Below, piece by piece: positions 52,901 through 61,979 of a stretch of 64,000 nt of DNA. This DNA comes from Splendidivirga corallicola (GTDB lineage: Bacteria > Bacteroidota > Bacteroidia > Cytophagales > Cyclobacteriaceae). Each line of letters starts with the position of its first letter. Within the stretch, counting starts at the first letter, position 1. The translations under genes and the position numbers were made by a program. Under the pieces are notes generated by a model, which was not told where the DNA came from, made no database searches, and was given only the letters and a program-made list of their open reading frames with translations. The DNA is taken from positions 558,001-622,000 of the forward strand of contig JAUJEA010000003.1 of the NCBI GenBank assembly GCA_030442035.1, given 5' to 3'.

Positions 52901-53951
52901 GTGTTGGACCTGCCTGATAGTGCAAAAAAGAATAGTTGTCCTGATGATGGATATTAACTCCTCTGAAATCTGTACCTAACCACATATCGCCTTTCTTATC
53001 TCTAAGTATGCAGGAAAGCTTATTATCCAGAAGACTGTTCTTGATACTGACATTTTTTTGATGATGTTGAACTTTATTCTTTTCAGGATCATAAATGAGC
53101 AAGCCATCGGATGTAGCAAACCAAACAGCTTCGTTTTGATCTTCCTGTACATCAATGATCTCATTATTCAAGGCTGGCAATTCTTTGCCCAGGCTTCTAA
53201 GTTCCTTTTTACTCCGGTTCCAGCTATATGGTCCCGAAGTAGTTCCAATCCACAACTGTCTTTGTTTATCAATATACAGTTTGTTAATCCTACCTTGAAT
53301 GGTAAATTCATTCAGGTAAGTCTGTAAAGTGCTATTTTCGATTGAGAATAACATAAGGCCATTGGCCGTACCCAATACCAGATTGCCCTGATCGTTTTCT
53401 GCAATGCTAAAAATCGCATGATCCTTTCCCTTCTGTCTGGCGGCAAAATTCGAAACATACTCAATCTTATTGGCATGGAGATAGGCTAACCCTGCTTTGG
53501 TACCAATCCAAAGGCGTTGTTTCCTGTCGACATAAATGGTATTGATATGATTTGCGTCGCCTGAAAAGGATTGATTGGTATTGAAATCAACGCTTAAAAA
53601 CTGATTCCGGCTACGAACATATTTGTCCAGGCCCTTGGAAGTGGCTATCCATAAGTCTCCGGATTGATCTTCTGCAATGGCTTTAATTTGGCTGCTGCTT
53701 AAACTATTCAGCTCGCCGGCCCGATGTTGATAAATGGAAACATCATACCCATTGTATAGATTCAAGCCGTCATCTGTGCCAATCCAGATCAAACCCTTGC
53801 TATCCTGAAAAAGACACTGGATGCGATTGGAAGATAAACCATTGGAGATCGATAAATGCTCAAAAGTAAGCGCATGTTGTTGTGCCTCCACTGTCATTTG
53901 ATCAATGAAGAGTATTAGCACCACAATTAACTTCAATCGTTTATTCAACAT
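49902..53951 (-). CDS. Hybrid two-component regulator (propeller sensor, kinase, receiver, AraC)
   Basis: A 1349-residue one-piece regulator. After a signal-type N-terminus, residues about 25-700 form two periplasmic seven-blade propellers from repeats such as GLIWIGTDDGLNLY and GNLWLSTNRGVLKF. A Y_Y_Y domain lies near 715-778 and a transmembrane helix at about 788-808. The kinase has phospho-acceptor H844 (NISHEFRTPLTM) and a HATPase with GCGIPEEE and GTGIGLELTKEL; the receiver has D1145 (VISDVAMPEMNG). The AraC helix-turn-helix begins at about 1245 (GLSRSQFYRKLKALTG). Such regulators usually sense oligosaccharides and control a nearby polysaccharide locus; no such locus is visible here. Confidence 0.95.
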   Translation of the reverse strand: MLNKRLKLIVVLILFIDQMTVEAQQHALTFEHLSISNGLSSNRIQCLFQDSKGLIWIGTDDGLNLYNGYDVSIYQHRAGELNSLSSSQIKAIAEDQSGDLWIATSKGLDKYVRSRNQFLSVDFNTNQSFSGDANHINTIYVDRKQRLWIGTKAGLAYLHANKIEYVSNFAARQKGKDHAIFSIAENDQGNLVLGTANGLMLFSIENSTLQTYLNEFTIQGRINKLYIDKQRQLWIGTTSGPYSWNRSKKELRSLGKELPALNNEIIDVQEDQNEAVWFATSDGLLIYDPEKNKVQHHQKNVSIKNSLLDNKLSCILRDKKGDMWLGTDFRGVNIHHQDNYSFLHYQAGPTLEGLKGQVISAIKEDKKGNLWMATEDAGLNYFIQNEQRFINLDLSTRADGIEHNSIRSLELDGHGNLWIGTLGAGLSYYDINKKYLIKYSSQYKSTISGDHILALRKDHQDNLWIGTENGLDILRENSGGFHHLTREKVASEDDAIYAIFEDSKNNIWIGTGSNGLQLFLPKQNKFARYRHDEKDPHSISSNKVLCIFEDSKGQLWIGTEGGGLNLFYTHDKTFLSFNHSQGSLANTVFGILEDDQGNLWLSTNRGVLKFDPQERQFQNFQEQDGLQSDQFNYNSYLKTSRGEIIFGGMNGFNIFNPEDVRKNAYQPPIVLTDLFVNNVEIEPGDTLLGDGHISELKELILGHDQNDIRIGVAALNYTFPKQNRYAYQLSDYNTQWVENGTNRFFSFINLVPGSYTLKVKAANNDNVWSVEPIALRITVLSPWWQTQLAWLAYLLLALTIFLIARNIIMSRLKLRHQLKLERLKHEQAEELYQSKLKFFTNISHEFRTPLTMILGPVEDLLKKEENKQQFRQFRMMEKNAKRLLRLIDQLLDFNKIKNGKLELNATEDDLIEFLQNLVEPFFAYAQHQHINFKLDVPDSQVILYFDKEMMDKIIYNLLSNAFKFTDPEGQVLLKVKEQDGCVAILVEDTGCGIPEEEISTIFERFALIQSENRHHGTGIGLELTKELVELHQGTIKVESVVGSGSRFTIELPKSTLSEAKRDIPVIRKEVSQQAKKQIGPLQLPSTDVLDSDRRKPGLLIVEDHDELREYVKSTFEQEYKIYEASNGVKGLEIAQKTLPDLVISDVAMPEMNGFLLCQKIKENLSTSHIPVILLTARVALEHQIEGAECGADIYLTKPFSTRHLKIKVDNLIENRKKLRHKFQTLSKHSLEELCVNSPDEQFLEGLTSLIKGQIDDAELSIEHLAKEIGLSRSQFYRKLKALTGYTPHQYLQLARLKHASHLLSHSQYSIAEVAYLVGFNDPKYFTKCFKEYFGKSPLEFKKEVIGDEQ

Positions 53952-54112
53952 TGATTGATCTTTGGATAGATAATAATAACCAAAACTCTACTTATAGGAC
54001 AACTATGGAAAAGTCAAACCACTATAATAAGGAATTGTTGATTTGTTTTTCAAACTCTTTTTGTATGATTTCCGTTACACTTATAATATTATAATGGCTC
54101 ATTTTACCTGCC

Positions 54113-54520
54113 ATGAAAAAAGCACTCTTTGTAACTCTCTTTTCTTTTTTCAGTATTGCTTGTTTTTCCCAGGAACCTGCTTTGATCAAAAGTATCTATT
54201 TTGGAGGGGGTAGCTATTATATTGATCTTCAGCAGAAACAAGAGCTGCACTATTTACTGGATTCCATACCAAACATTGAAGCCTATCAAATTACGATACA
54301 TAGTCATACCGACAATATCGGTGGCGCGGAATACAATGAATGGTTATCAATGCAAAGGAGTAACTCAGCACTCCGGCAGTTACTTCTTAAAAATATTCCA
54401 AAAGAAGTAATCAGTATCGAAGATTTTGGACAATTCAATCCTGTATATGATAACTCCACACATCTGGGTCGTATGCGGAATCGTAGGGTAGACATCATAT
54501 TCTGGCCAATCGTTTTGTGA
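54113..54520 (+). CDS. Small OmpA-like domain protein
   Basis: The 135-residue exported protein has a signal peptide (SFFSIACFS, so possibly a lipoprotein or signal peptidase I substrate) and one OmpA-like C-terminal domain: IYFGGGSYYIDLQQKQELHY, ITIHSHTDNIGGAEYNEWLS, MQRSNSALRQLL and RNRRVDIIFW. This domain binds peptidoglycan. It lies divergent from the hybrid regulator with 161 bases between, and may be regulated by it. Confidence 0.82.
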   Translation: MKKALFVTLFSFFSIACFSQEPALIKSIYFGGGSYYIDLQQKQELHYLLDSIPNIEAYQITIHSHTDNIGGAEYNEWLSMQRSNSALRQLLLKNIPKEVISIEDFGQFNPVYDNSTHLGRMRNRRVDIIFWPIVL

Positions 54521-54538
54521 CTTTTCTTATTCTTGCTT

Positions 54539-55345
54539 CTAACTCATAAACATCACCACAGTTATGATAAGCATCAGCATGCAGGAAACGAGCGTGACAT
54601 TCAGATCAAACTCTGGCGACCTGTGATAAAAGATCCCTATTACTGAGGTGATAACCAACAGTGCCGGCAGAAAAATAAAAAAACCATGAATGTTGTAATA
54701 TGCACCTGCCACCCTGGGAGGGTCATGAAAGGTCTCAACTTTCATAAATTCGGAAAATATAGCACTGCGATATACCAATATTTTTGGAGATGTTATAAAA
54801 GCCAGGAGATCACCTTTATCGATTTCCATTTTACTTCCTTCTTTGGTCCTGAGAATGGCTGATGAAGAGACCCCATTAAGTTTATATCGCTCATAGGCCT
54901 TAGCAAGGTCCTGCTCCTTTATCATTTGCTCAAGACTTTCCTCCTGGCTGTTCATGGGTAGTGAAGCATCCGCAAATAGTAATAGACCGAAAATGAGCCC
55001 GACCTTCGAAATGATGTAAAAATATCTTAGATAAGGTTTAATTCTTTGTTTTGCTTGTGCTTTTTTATCAGCTCTTATATTACCATTTCTCCTGTAGGTA
55101 TATGAGGTTCTGTATTGAGAATAAACAAATGCACTTAGTGCAACAATTGATTCATCATAAGCAGCTCTTTTTTTTGCATCACCTAATACCTGGTAAGCTT
55201 CATTGATCTCATTGAACAGTGCATTGGCTCCTTCATATTTATTTTTGTCGGGATGATAACGAACAGCCAGCCTGCGATAAGCTTTTTTCACCTCATCATG
55301 ACTTGCTCCGCTTCTGATTTCAAGAATTTTGTAGTAATCTTTCAT
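54539..55345 (-). CDS. Membrane-anchored J-domain protein
   Basis: From the ATG at 55345 (an upstream ATG is at 55351) the product is 268 residues. The J domain (KDYYKILEIRSGASHDEVKK, then RYHPDKNK, with the HPD triad) would stimulate an Hsp70 ATPase. Two to four transmembrane helices follow (YFYIISKVGLIFGLLLFA, FFIFLPALLVITSVIGIF, VTLVSCMLMLIITVVMF). It is not a full DnaJ: no zinc domain. The partner chaperone acts on the cytoplasmic side of the membrane. Confidence 0.85.
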   Translation of the reverse strand: MKDYYKILEIRSGASHDEVKKAYRRLAVRYHPDKNKYEGANALFNEINEAYQVLGDAKKRAAYDESIVALSAFVYSQYRTSYTYRRNGNIRADKKAQAKQRIKPYLRYFYIISKVGLIFGLLLFADASLPMNSQEESLEQMIKEQDLAKAYERYKLNGVSSSAILRTKEGSKMEIDKGDLLAFITSPKILVYRSAIFSEFMKVETFHDPPRVAGAYYNIHGFFIFLPALLVITSVIGIFYHRSPEFDLNVTLVSCMLMLIITVVMFMS

Positions 55346-55527
55346 GCACATCTATTTATTCCAATGGTTACATGGAACTACAAGTGATGGTATTGAATTT
55401 TGATGTCTTTAAAAAATCAAATTATAAGCTTTGACATTGGTACTTCACTCCAGTATCATTTTTCTTAAACGATTCAAAACAAAGATGTTTATTTTCAATC
55501 GGGGAAATTTTAAAGTTCTACTAAGAA

Positions 55528-56517
55528 TTAATCATATTTAGGATATCGTATTTGGCATTGATTTCTTATTTCATCCATCATTTTCATGAGTGTCAAACTA
55601 AAAGACCAAGGGAGTAATTCACTCTCCTGTTTGTTCTGATCCAAACAATTCATTGCTTCAATGGCTTCATAGGAATAACCATTATCGGTATATTCAAATT
55701 TGAGGATTTCTTCAGGCTCATTTTTAGCATTGATTATTAAAGATTCCGGTTTGAACCAGGGACCAGGGATTTTGATATTTCCATTGGAGCCTTCAATCAC
55801 AGCTTCCAGCTTTGTTTCTTTGATCACGGATGAGAATAAATGGGCACGCTGATTTTTATTTAGATAGATAAGTTCCATCTCACAATCAGCATCCACTTGC
55901 GTACTGGCAAGTTTTGCTTTGGACTTAATTTCCCATGGCTGGCCAAGAAGAAATAAGGAGAGAAATAATGGGTAAATACCAATATCCAACAAAGAGCCTC
56001 CTCCAAGGTCAGGGTTATAAACCCTTGATTTTGGATCAAAGGGCCAGTTGTAACCAAAGTCAGCCTTAATACTGAGCACATCACCAATTCTTCCAGACTC
56101 TAATACTTCTTGCAGTTTGATTATTCCGGGTAAAAACCTTGTCCATATGGCTTCCATTAAAAAAACATTCTTTTTCGAAGCCATCTCTACCATTTCCTCC
56201 ACTTGCCGGAGGTTCATAGCCAAAGGTTTTTCACAGAGTACCGCTTTGCCCCTGGCCAAACAACTCAATGTATTTTCATGGTGCATTGCGTGAGGTGTGG
56301 CGATGTAAACAATATCAATATCCGGATCTTCACAAAGATGTTCGTAGTTGCTATAATATTTTGTGGCTCCATACTGCTTTGCAAAGTCCCTGGCCCGATC
56401 CGTTGATCTGGATGCGACACCCAGGAGTTGTGCATTTGCAATATGCTGTAAGTCCTGTGCAAATTTATGCGCGATGTTCCCGGGGCCAATGATGCCCCAT
56501 TTATATATTTTTTTCAT
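55528..56517 (-). CDS. Gfo/Idh/MocA-family NAD(P)-dependent oxidoreductase
   Basis: The 329-residue protein has the N-terminal Rossmann motif WGIIGPGNIAHKFAQDL, the EKP motif in VLCEKPLAMNLRQVEEM, and the GGSLLDIGIYPL segment of the catalytic/oligomerisation domain. The family oxidises or reduces sugars, inositol or related compounds with NAD(P). The MEAIWTRFLPG stretch is typical of dihydrodiol/glucose-fructose oxidoreductase-like members. The substrate cannot be fixed. It is monocistronic with a promoter in the 176-base gap to the J-protein gene. Confidence 0.9.
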   Translation of the reverse strand: MKKIYKWGIIGPGNIAHKFAQDLQHIANAQLLGVASRSTDRARDFAKQYGATKYYSNYEHLCEDPDIDIVYIATPHAMHHENTLSCLARGKAVLCEKPLAMNLRQVEEMVEMASKKNVFLMEAIWTRFLPGIIKLQEVLESGRIGDVLSIKADFGYNWPFDPKSRVYNPDLGGGSLLDIGIYPLFLSLFLLGQPWEIKSKAKLASTQVDADCEMELIYLNKNQRAHLFSSVIKETKLEAVIEGSNGNIKIPGPWFKPESLIINAKNEPEEILKFEYTDNGYSYEAIEAMNCLDQNKQESELLPWSFSLTLMKMMDEIRNQCQIRYPKYD

Positions 56518-56717
56518 TTCAACTCAAAAAAAGATGGTTTTTGAAGAAAAAGACAACCTGCATTGTCGATACCTTAACCTCTTACAATTTAAGCAGTAAA
56601 TTACACCAATTATATCAATGAAAGGTCGCTGGACGACAAATTTCCTTTTTAGGAATAAATTGAATTAAGCATTCTCTAAAAAGTGATAAGTTTATGTTCC
56701 GTTTAAAACCCATTAAC

Positions 56718-58769
56718 ATGAAACCCTTAAATCATCTAGCCAGTTTGTTCCTTTTTGTATCAATTTGCCTCTCTTCAACCACATATGCCGAAGTTTATAA
56801 AGTAGAAATAGATTCCAGAGAGGATGTATTGGATGGCAAAGTATTTGGAAACTACGGAGCTTATGAGCTCATTAAAGGACGTATTTATTTTCGTTTTGAT
56901 CCTGCCAATCCATTTAATCAGGAAATAATCGATCTGCATTTAGCGCCAAGGAATGCAGAAGGTTATGTGGAGGCCTGGTCAAATATGGTCATATTACAAC
57001 CCAAGGATAGTCGTAAATCCAGAGGTGTAGCTTTGGTAGAAGTAAGTAATAGAGGCGGTAAGTTCTCTCCAAGATATTTCAACAGAGCTACGAGCAGTCA
57101 ATTACGTGTAAATGAGGCCGGCGATTTCGGCGATGCGCTTTTAATGCGCCAGGGACTGACGGTCATTTGGATTGGATGGGAGTTCGATGTTCCAACAAAC
57201 GAAGGTGTATTAAGGTTGAGAGTCCCGGTTGCAAAATCCATAGACGGACATGAAATAACAGGTTTGGTAAGAAGCGATTGGACAATCGACAGAGAAGTTG
57301 ATCATTTGGGACTGGCGCACCGGGCGCAGGTTCCTTATCCGGTAGCCGATTTTAATGATCCTGCTAATGTGTTGACCGTGAGAGATGGTCGGGATGCTCC
57401 AAGAACCATTATTCCAAGAAGTCAATGGCGATTTGCAAAACGGGAAGAAGGTCAGGGGATTGAAAAAAGTAAAAGGATATTACCAGATTCAAATCATGTA
57501 TACTTGGAAGGTGGGTTCAAGGAAGGAAAGATTTATGAAATGGTTTACAGATCAAAAAATCCAGCCGTAGTGGGTCTGGGTCTGGCCGCTATCAGAGATG
57601 TTATCAGCTATGCTAAATATGATGACAATTGTCCTTTTCCAGTAAAAAAAGGTTTGGCCGCTGGTGTTTCTCAAACAGGGAGATTCTTGCGTCATTTCCT
57701 ATACCAAAATTTCAATACGGACGAAGTTGGTAGAAAAGCGTATGATGGATTAATGATCATAACAGCCGGCGCAGGAAGAGGTAGTTTTAACCATCGTTTC
57801 GCTCAACCATCACGAGATGCGCATAGATACTCCGCCTTCTTTTATCCGACAGACATATTCCCTTTTACCAGCCGCAGGCAATATGATCCGGAAACTTTTC
57901 AAACAGACGGACTTTTGTCTCATCTGACCAGTCATGAGCATGCGCCTAAAATTTTTTACATCAACACCGGATATGAATATTGGGGAAGGGCTGCCTCACT
58001 CATACATACAAGCGTAGATGGAAGCGAAGATATTGAGCCTTTCGAGAATGAACGGATTTACCACCTTGCCAGTGGTCAGCATTTTGTAGAACGTTTTCCT
58101 CCAAGAGCTGAAAATCAATTAAAAGGAACCAACATCTACAGAGGCAATCATCTGGATTTTAGTGTTAATTACAGAGCGCTCCTGATAAAATTAGTAGAAT
58201 GGGTTTCAGAAGAAAAAGATCCTCCTTCAAGTGCATATCCCAGAAATGATCATGGCACATTGGTTAATTTTGACCAAAACAATTTCCCCAAGATCCCCAA
58301 TCTTAAGTACCCTGAAATTATTCATACTGCTTATAGAGCTGATTATGGTCCAAGATGGGAAAAAGGTCTTGTTGACAATCAACCTCCAAGACTCAGCGAA
58401 ACCTATGTTTCCAAAGTATCTAAGGTTGATGAATTTGGAAATGAAATTGCCGGTGTACGCAATGTAGAACTAAGAGTACCTTTGGCTACTTATGCACCCT
58501 GGAACCTGAGAGCCGGTTTTAAAGGAGGGTCAAATGAACTAACCGATTTCCGGGGAACTTTCATCCCATTTCCAAAAACAGATCAGGAGAAAAAACAAAC
58601 TGGGGATATCAGGCCAAGCCTGGAATCGCTTTATAAATCCGGAAAAGATTACCTCTCAAAAATCAGAGAAGCAGGTACAGTGCTCACCAAAGAAGGTTTC
58701 CTTTTGGAAGAGGATCAAAGCTACCTATTAGAAAGAGCTGAAAATTACTGGAATTGGATCTTTGAGTGA
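56718..58769 (+). CDS. Exported alpha/beta hydrolase-domain protein (Abhydrolase_10 type)
   Basis: From the ATG at 56718 the product is 683 residues, with a signal peptide (FLFVSICLSSTTYA). The C-terminal part is the alpha/beta hydrolase domain with nucleophile region AAGVSQTGRFLRHFLYQ, ITAGAGRGSFNHRFAQP and an HLTSHEHAPKIFY segment. The N-terminal 250 residues are strand-rich and conserved in the family (GNYGAYELIKGRIYF). It probably hydrolyses a periplasmic ester; no substrate is known for most members. The earlier ATG at 56694 adds 8 residues that do not improve the signal. Confidence 0.82.
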   Translation: MKPLNHLASLFLFVSICLSSTTYAEVYKVEIDSREDVLDGKVFGNYGAYELIKGRIYFRFDPANPFNQEIIDLHLAPRNAEGYVEAWSNMVILQPKDSRKSRGVALVEVSNRGGKFSPRYFNRATSSQLRVNEAGDFGDALLMRQGLTVIWIGWEFDVPTNEGVLRLRVPVAKSIDGHEITGLVRSDWTIDREVDHLGLAHRAQVPYPVADFNDPANVLTVRDGRDAPRTIIPRSQWRFAKREEGQGIEKSKRILPDSNHVYLEGGFKEGKIYEMVYRSKNPAVVGLGLAAIRDVISYAKYDDNCPFPVKKGLAAGVSQTGRFLRHFLYQNFNTDEVGRKAYDGLMIITAGAGRGSFNHRFAQPSRDAHRYSAFFYPTDIFPFTSRRQYDPETFQTDGLLSHLTSHEHAPKIFYINTGYEYWGRAASLIHTSVDGSEDIEPFENERIYHLASGQHFVERFPPRAENQLKGTNIYRGNHLDFSVNYRALLIKLVEWVSEEKDPPSSAYPRNDHGTLVNFDQNNFPKIPNLKYPEIIHTAYRADYGPRWEKGLVDNQPPRLSETYVSKVSKVDEFGNEIAGVRNVELRVPLATYAPWNLRAGFKGGSNELTDFRGTFIPFPKTDQEKKQTGDIRPSLESLYKSGKDYLSKIREAGTVLTKEGFLLEEDQSYLLERAENYWNWIFE

Positions 58770-58860
58770 TCAATCATCTACCTCTGATATCTGTATTCGC
58801 AAAGTGCTGGAATCCAAACGATGATCTTGGGTTGGATAATTCCAAATCCGTGGATTGAAA

Positions 58861-59784
58861 TTAATATCCCCTCACTACATCTACCAGGTTGACAAGTGGG
58901 AGATTAGTCTCCAAGCGTTGATAATTTTCAATGATCTGCTCTGATGCAGATTGTATGTTGGTTACACTTGCGATGTGTGGAGTAATGGTGATGCTTTCAT
59001 GCTCCCAGAAAGGATGATCCTGTGGCAAAGGTTCTTGATTAAATACATCCAAACAGGCGCCGGAGATATAACCATCAGCTATGGCATGCAAGAGATCCTC
59101 TTCATTCAAATGACCTCCGCGCGCCACATTAATTAAATAGGTGCCGGGATTCATTTGTCGGAACAATTCATAGTTTAAAATCCCTTTGGTAGAAGGTGTT
59201 AAAGGCAACAAGCAAACTAATATATTGATGGATCTTAAGAAAAGATCAAGTTGATCTTGCCCATAAAAATTGGTGACTCCGGGAATATCTTTAGGAGAAT
59301 TACTATAACCAAATACGGGAAATTCCAAACTCGAAACAACCTGTGCCACTTTTCTGCCTATATTGCCCATCCCCATAATGCCAATTTTCAGAGAACCCAG
59401 GTTTTCTTTTGGTAACCAGTTTTTGGAACGCTGATTTCTCAAATGAATATGAAGATTTTTCTGATGAGCCATGATCGCCATGGTCACATACCTGGCCATG
59501 TATAACGGAAGCTTGTCATCAATGATCCGGGTGATAGGTACATGTCTGGGAAGAGATGGTTCATTAATAATGTGATCAACCCCGGCTCCCATGGAACTCA
59601 CCCATTTCAAATTCGGGAACTCCTTCAAGATATTCTTAGGATGTTTCCATAATACTGCCCCAACAATTTTCTGAGGATCGCGAATATATGGATACACCTC
59701 TATTCTCAGTCTTTTATTAATTAGTCTGAAATGTTGCTTCCACGAAGACAAGTCTCTACCCGGTGCTATAATAGCAAGAGCCAT
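58861..59784 (-). CDS. D-2-hydroxyacid dehydrogenase (glyoxylate/hydroxypyruvate reductase type)
   Basis: The 307-residue protein has NAD(P) motif KIGIMGMGNIGRKVAQ, the catalytic Arg in LINVARGGHL, and the acid/base pair region SGACLDVFNQEP and TITPHIASVT (Glu then His). It fits the GhrA branch, which reduces glyoxylate or hydroxypyruvate with NADPH. The N-terminal KNILKEFPNLKWVSSMGAGVD segment is typical of this branch. It is monocistronic. Confidence 0.9.
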   Translation of the reverse strand: MALAIIAPGRDLSSWKQHFRLINKRLRIEVYPYIRDPQKIVGAVLWKHPKNILKEFPNLKWVSSMGAGVDHIINEPSLPRHVPITRIIDDKLPLYMARYVTMAIMAHQKNLHIHLRNQRSKNWLPKENLGSLKIGIMGMGNIGRKVAQVVSSLEFPVFGYSNSPKDIPGVTNFYGQDQLDLFLRSINILVCLLPLTPSTKGILNYELFRQMNPGTYLINVARGGHLNEEDLLHAIADGYISGACLDVFNQEPLPQDHPFWEHESITITPHIASVTNIQSASEQIIENYQRLETNLPLVNLVDVVRGY

Positions 59785-60293
59785 TTTGGTTTTTGGTTTA
59801 TCCAGTATTCTAATCTTTTAATGATGCTGTGTTACCAAGTAACCCCATCATCATTAAAATGTTTGACAGATAGTTTTTAGTATAATACATGACGTTAAAT
59901 CGGGGATATAAGTTGTTCTAATTTTATCATAAATATCACATCAGATGATCTCGCGAAAAACTCCGATGTTGTACATAATTAACTATTTAAGAAATCGCTA
60001 AAGTTTTTTGATTGAAAGGTACAAATATTGTAAAAAACGCTCTAACATCTGAATCTAACTTTGAACATAGGTCGATCAAAAGTTAGATTGTACCTACTTA
60101 CTTTTCCTCTGCTTTACCGGATTAAAATTTTAACCTTCAAGTAACCTAATCTTAATAGAACTACTCCTTTGTGAAGTAAGAATTCCCTCATTATTATGCT
60201 TTCATTATTTCGTTGAAAAGCTATTTCAAATGGCCTTAAGACACATTTATATTGGATCATATCTATATCATTTCATCCATTTTGACAGAAATT
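59785..60293. other. Intergenic region with an 11-base-arm inverted repeat
   Basis: AATCTAACTTT (60052-60062) and AAAGTTAGATT (60079-60089) form a perfect stem with a 16-base loop but no T run. It could be a regulatory hairpin or a repressor site. No gene is supported in this 509-base gap; an ORF start at 60252 in the track reads into the metallophosphoesterase but the signal peptide favours 60294. Confidence 0.45.
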
Positions 60294-61190
60294 ATGAAAC
60301 CATTCAGTATAAGTGTAAATCTCATTTTTATTCTATTCACGCTTTGCACTTCGAGCAAAGCACATTATGATGAAATCCCATTATTTTCTTTCGGAGTAAT
60401 GGCTGACGTACAGTATTGTGAGTGTAAATCTTCTGGTGAACGCATGTATCGTTCCTCTCCCCGGAAATTAGAAGAAACCGTAGGGGCATTTAATGATAGG
60501 GAATTAAAATTTATTGCTCATTTAGGAGATTTCATTGATCGTGATTTTGAAAGCTATGACAAATTGCTAGCCATAACTGCTCAACTAAAAGCACCACTTC
60601 ATTTTGCTTTAGGAAATCATGAATATTCTGTTGAAGAACATTTAAAGGATAAAGTGATGTCTAAACTAGGATTAAAACAAGCTTATTACTCTTTAGACAT
60701 GGAAGATTGGAAATTCATCTTTCTGGACGGTAATGATCTTAGTTTTTACAGGGTTTCGGAGGATGACAAAAAATTCAATGAAACTAATCGTATGTTTAGT
60801 AAAATAAAATCAAGAAATAAGCCTAACGCCCGTCAATGGAATGGGGGTTACGGAAAAGAACAACTACTTTGGCTGGAGAAAGAATTAAAGGAGACTAGGG
60901 ATAAGAAGATAATTTTGTTCAGCCATTTTCCAATATTTCCTTTTCAATCCCATAATAGTTGGAATGATGAGGAGGTGGTTGATTTACTACTTGAATATCC
61001 TAATGTTGTAGCATGGATGAATGGTCATAATCATGATGGCAATTACGCGCAAAAGGACCATATACACTTTGTCAATTTCAAAGGGATGGTCAACACAAAG
61101 GAAAATGCTTATGCAATAGTAACTATTTATAGAGATAAAATTGTCATTAAGGGCTTCGGGCGTGAGGTTGACAGAGTATTGGAGTACTAA
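60294..61190 (+). CDS. Exported metallophosphoesterase of the ADPRibase-Mn type
   Basis: From the ATG at 60294 the product is 298 residues with a signal peptide (FTLCTSSKA). The metal motifs are MADVQY (Asp-X-Gln), HLGDFIDRDF, LGNHEYSV and GHNHDGN, in the order of calcineurin-like enzymes. The Asp-Val-Gln-Tyr opening and the RSSPRKLEETVGAFND segment match Mn-dependent ADP-ribose/CDP-alcohol diphosphatases (ADPRM). It may therefore hydrolyse a nucleotide sugar or phosphodiester in the periplasm. The exact substrate is not shown by the sequence. Confidence 0.85.
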   Translation: MKPFSISVNLIFILFTLCTSSKAHYDEIPLFSFGVMADVQYCECKSSGERMYRSSPRKLEETVGAFNDRELKFIAHLGDFIDRDFESYDKLLAITAQLKAPLHFALGNHEYSVEEHLKDKVMSKLGLKQAYYSLDMEDWKFIFLDGNDLSFYRVSEDDKKFNETNRMFSKIKSRNKPNARQWNGGYGKEQLLWLEKELKETRDKKIILFSHFPIFPFQSHNSWNDEEVVDLLLEYPNVVAWMNGHNHDGNYAQKDHIHFVNFKGMVNTKENAYAIVTIYRDKIVIKGFGREVDRVLEY

Positions 61191-61324
61191 GAGGTTGATT
61201 ATAAAACTTCTGGACTGAGCATGATTAATTGTGAGGACTAAACCGAGCATCCAATCTTGAATTTTGGGTTTTTAATTTTGAAAGCATATAGGATTAATGC
61301 TTATATTTGCTTGCTTTGATTTTT

Positions 61325-61399
61325 GGGCAATTAACTCAGTTGGTTCAGAGTGCCACCTTGACAGGGTGGAAGTCACTGGTTCGAGTCCAGTATTGCCCA
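61325..61399 (+). tRNA. tRNA-Val (anticodon GAC)
   Basis: The acceptor stem GGGCAAT (61325-61331) pairs with ATTGCCC (61392-61398), with discriminator A at 61399. The anticodon stem CCACC...GGTGG surrounds the loop TTGACAG, giving anticodon GAC, a valine tRNA. The T arm is ACTGG-TTCGAGT-CCAGT. CCA is not encoded. A terminator hairpin begins 32 bases downstream. Confidence 0.95.
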
Positions 61400-61430
61400 C
61401 AATATACTACTTTCGGTCGCAAACACTTTA

Positions 61431-61464
61431 GAACCTTGTCCATATCGGGCAAGGTTTTCTTTTC
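61431..61464 (+). terminator. Intrinsic terminator after tRNA-Val
   Basis: AACCTTG and CAAGGTT pair across an 11-base loop, followed by TTCTTTTCCC, a U-rich tract. Confidence 0.8.
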
Positions 61465-61593
61465 CCTTCCCTTTTTTGGCCTACCCTGCTTTACATATTG
61501 GCCACCAAATATGTAAAGCCGCCAACGCTCTTTTGTCCAACCCACTCGCAAAAGCCAGAAAAAACACGCCCTTTGAGCACTCATTTTTTCTGA

Positions 61594-61794
61594 CTATTTG
61601 CTCTGCCGTCTCGGTAGCTTGGAGTACATCTTTTGTTTAAAATCTGAAACTTCATATTTTAATTTTTTATTGGCTTTTTCCAAAAGCTCATTTTGGTGTT
61701 TCATAATGCTAAGAAGGTCATGCATGGCATTTAGGTTTTCCAGTTGAACTGAAACAATTTCTTCTAAATCGGATTTGGTGTATCTTCTACTCAT
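61594..61794 (-). CDS. Small coiled-coil protein divergent from the XRE regulator
   Basis: A 66-residue basic and helical product: ten-residue periodic helix (DLEEIVSVQLENLNAMHDLL, then NELLEKANKKLKYEV) suggests a short coiled coil, with a basic C-terminus. No family is recognised. It shares an operator-rich region with the XRE regulator on the opposite strand, an arrangement like a toxin/antitoxin or R-M controller pair, but this is only inference. Confidence 0.55.
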   Translation of the reverse strand: MSRRYTKSDLEEIVSVQLENLNAMHDLLSIMKHQNELLEKANKKLKYEVSDFKQKMYSKLPRRQSK

Positions 61795-61800
61795 AACTCA

Positions 61801-61910
61801 AATTTATTTGCGAATAACATCAATTATTAATGATGTAAAAATATAATTTCAGTTTTAAATACGCAAATAAATTGATGTAATAAGTGCGTTTAAGTACTAA
61901 AAACATCAAT
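61801..61910. promoter_or_regulatory. Divergent operator region of the XRE regulator
   Basis: A perfect 12-base inverted repeat AATTTATTTGCG (61801-61812) / CGCAAATAAATT (61862-61873) encloses ACATCAATTATTAATGATGT (61817-61836). ATTGATGT (61871-61878) and ACATCAAT (61903-61910) repeat the same half-site. Several copies between divergent genes fit binding by the small XRE protein. Confidence 0.6.
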
Positions 61911-61979
61911 ACATCTTTCAGTTTCAATCTATTATATTTGCTTAATTCATAAATAGATTTAATCTATATGCAATTAAAA

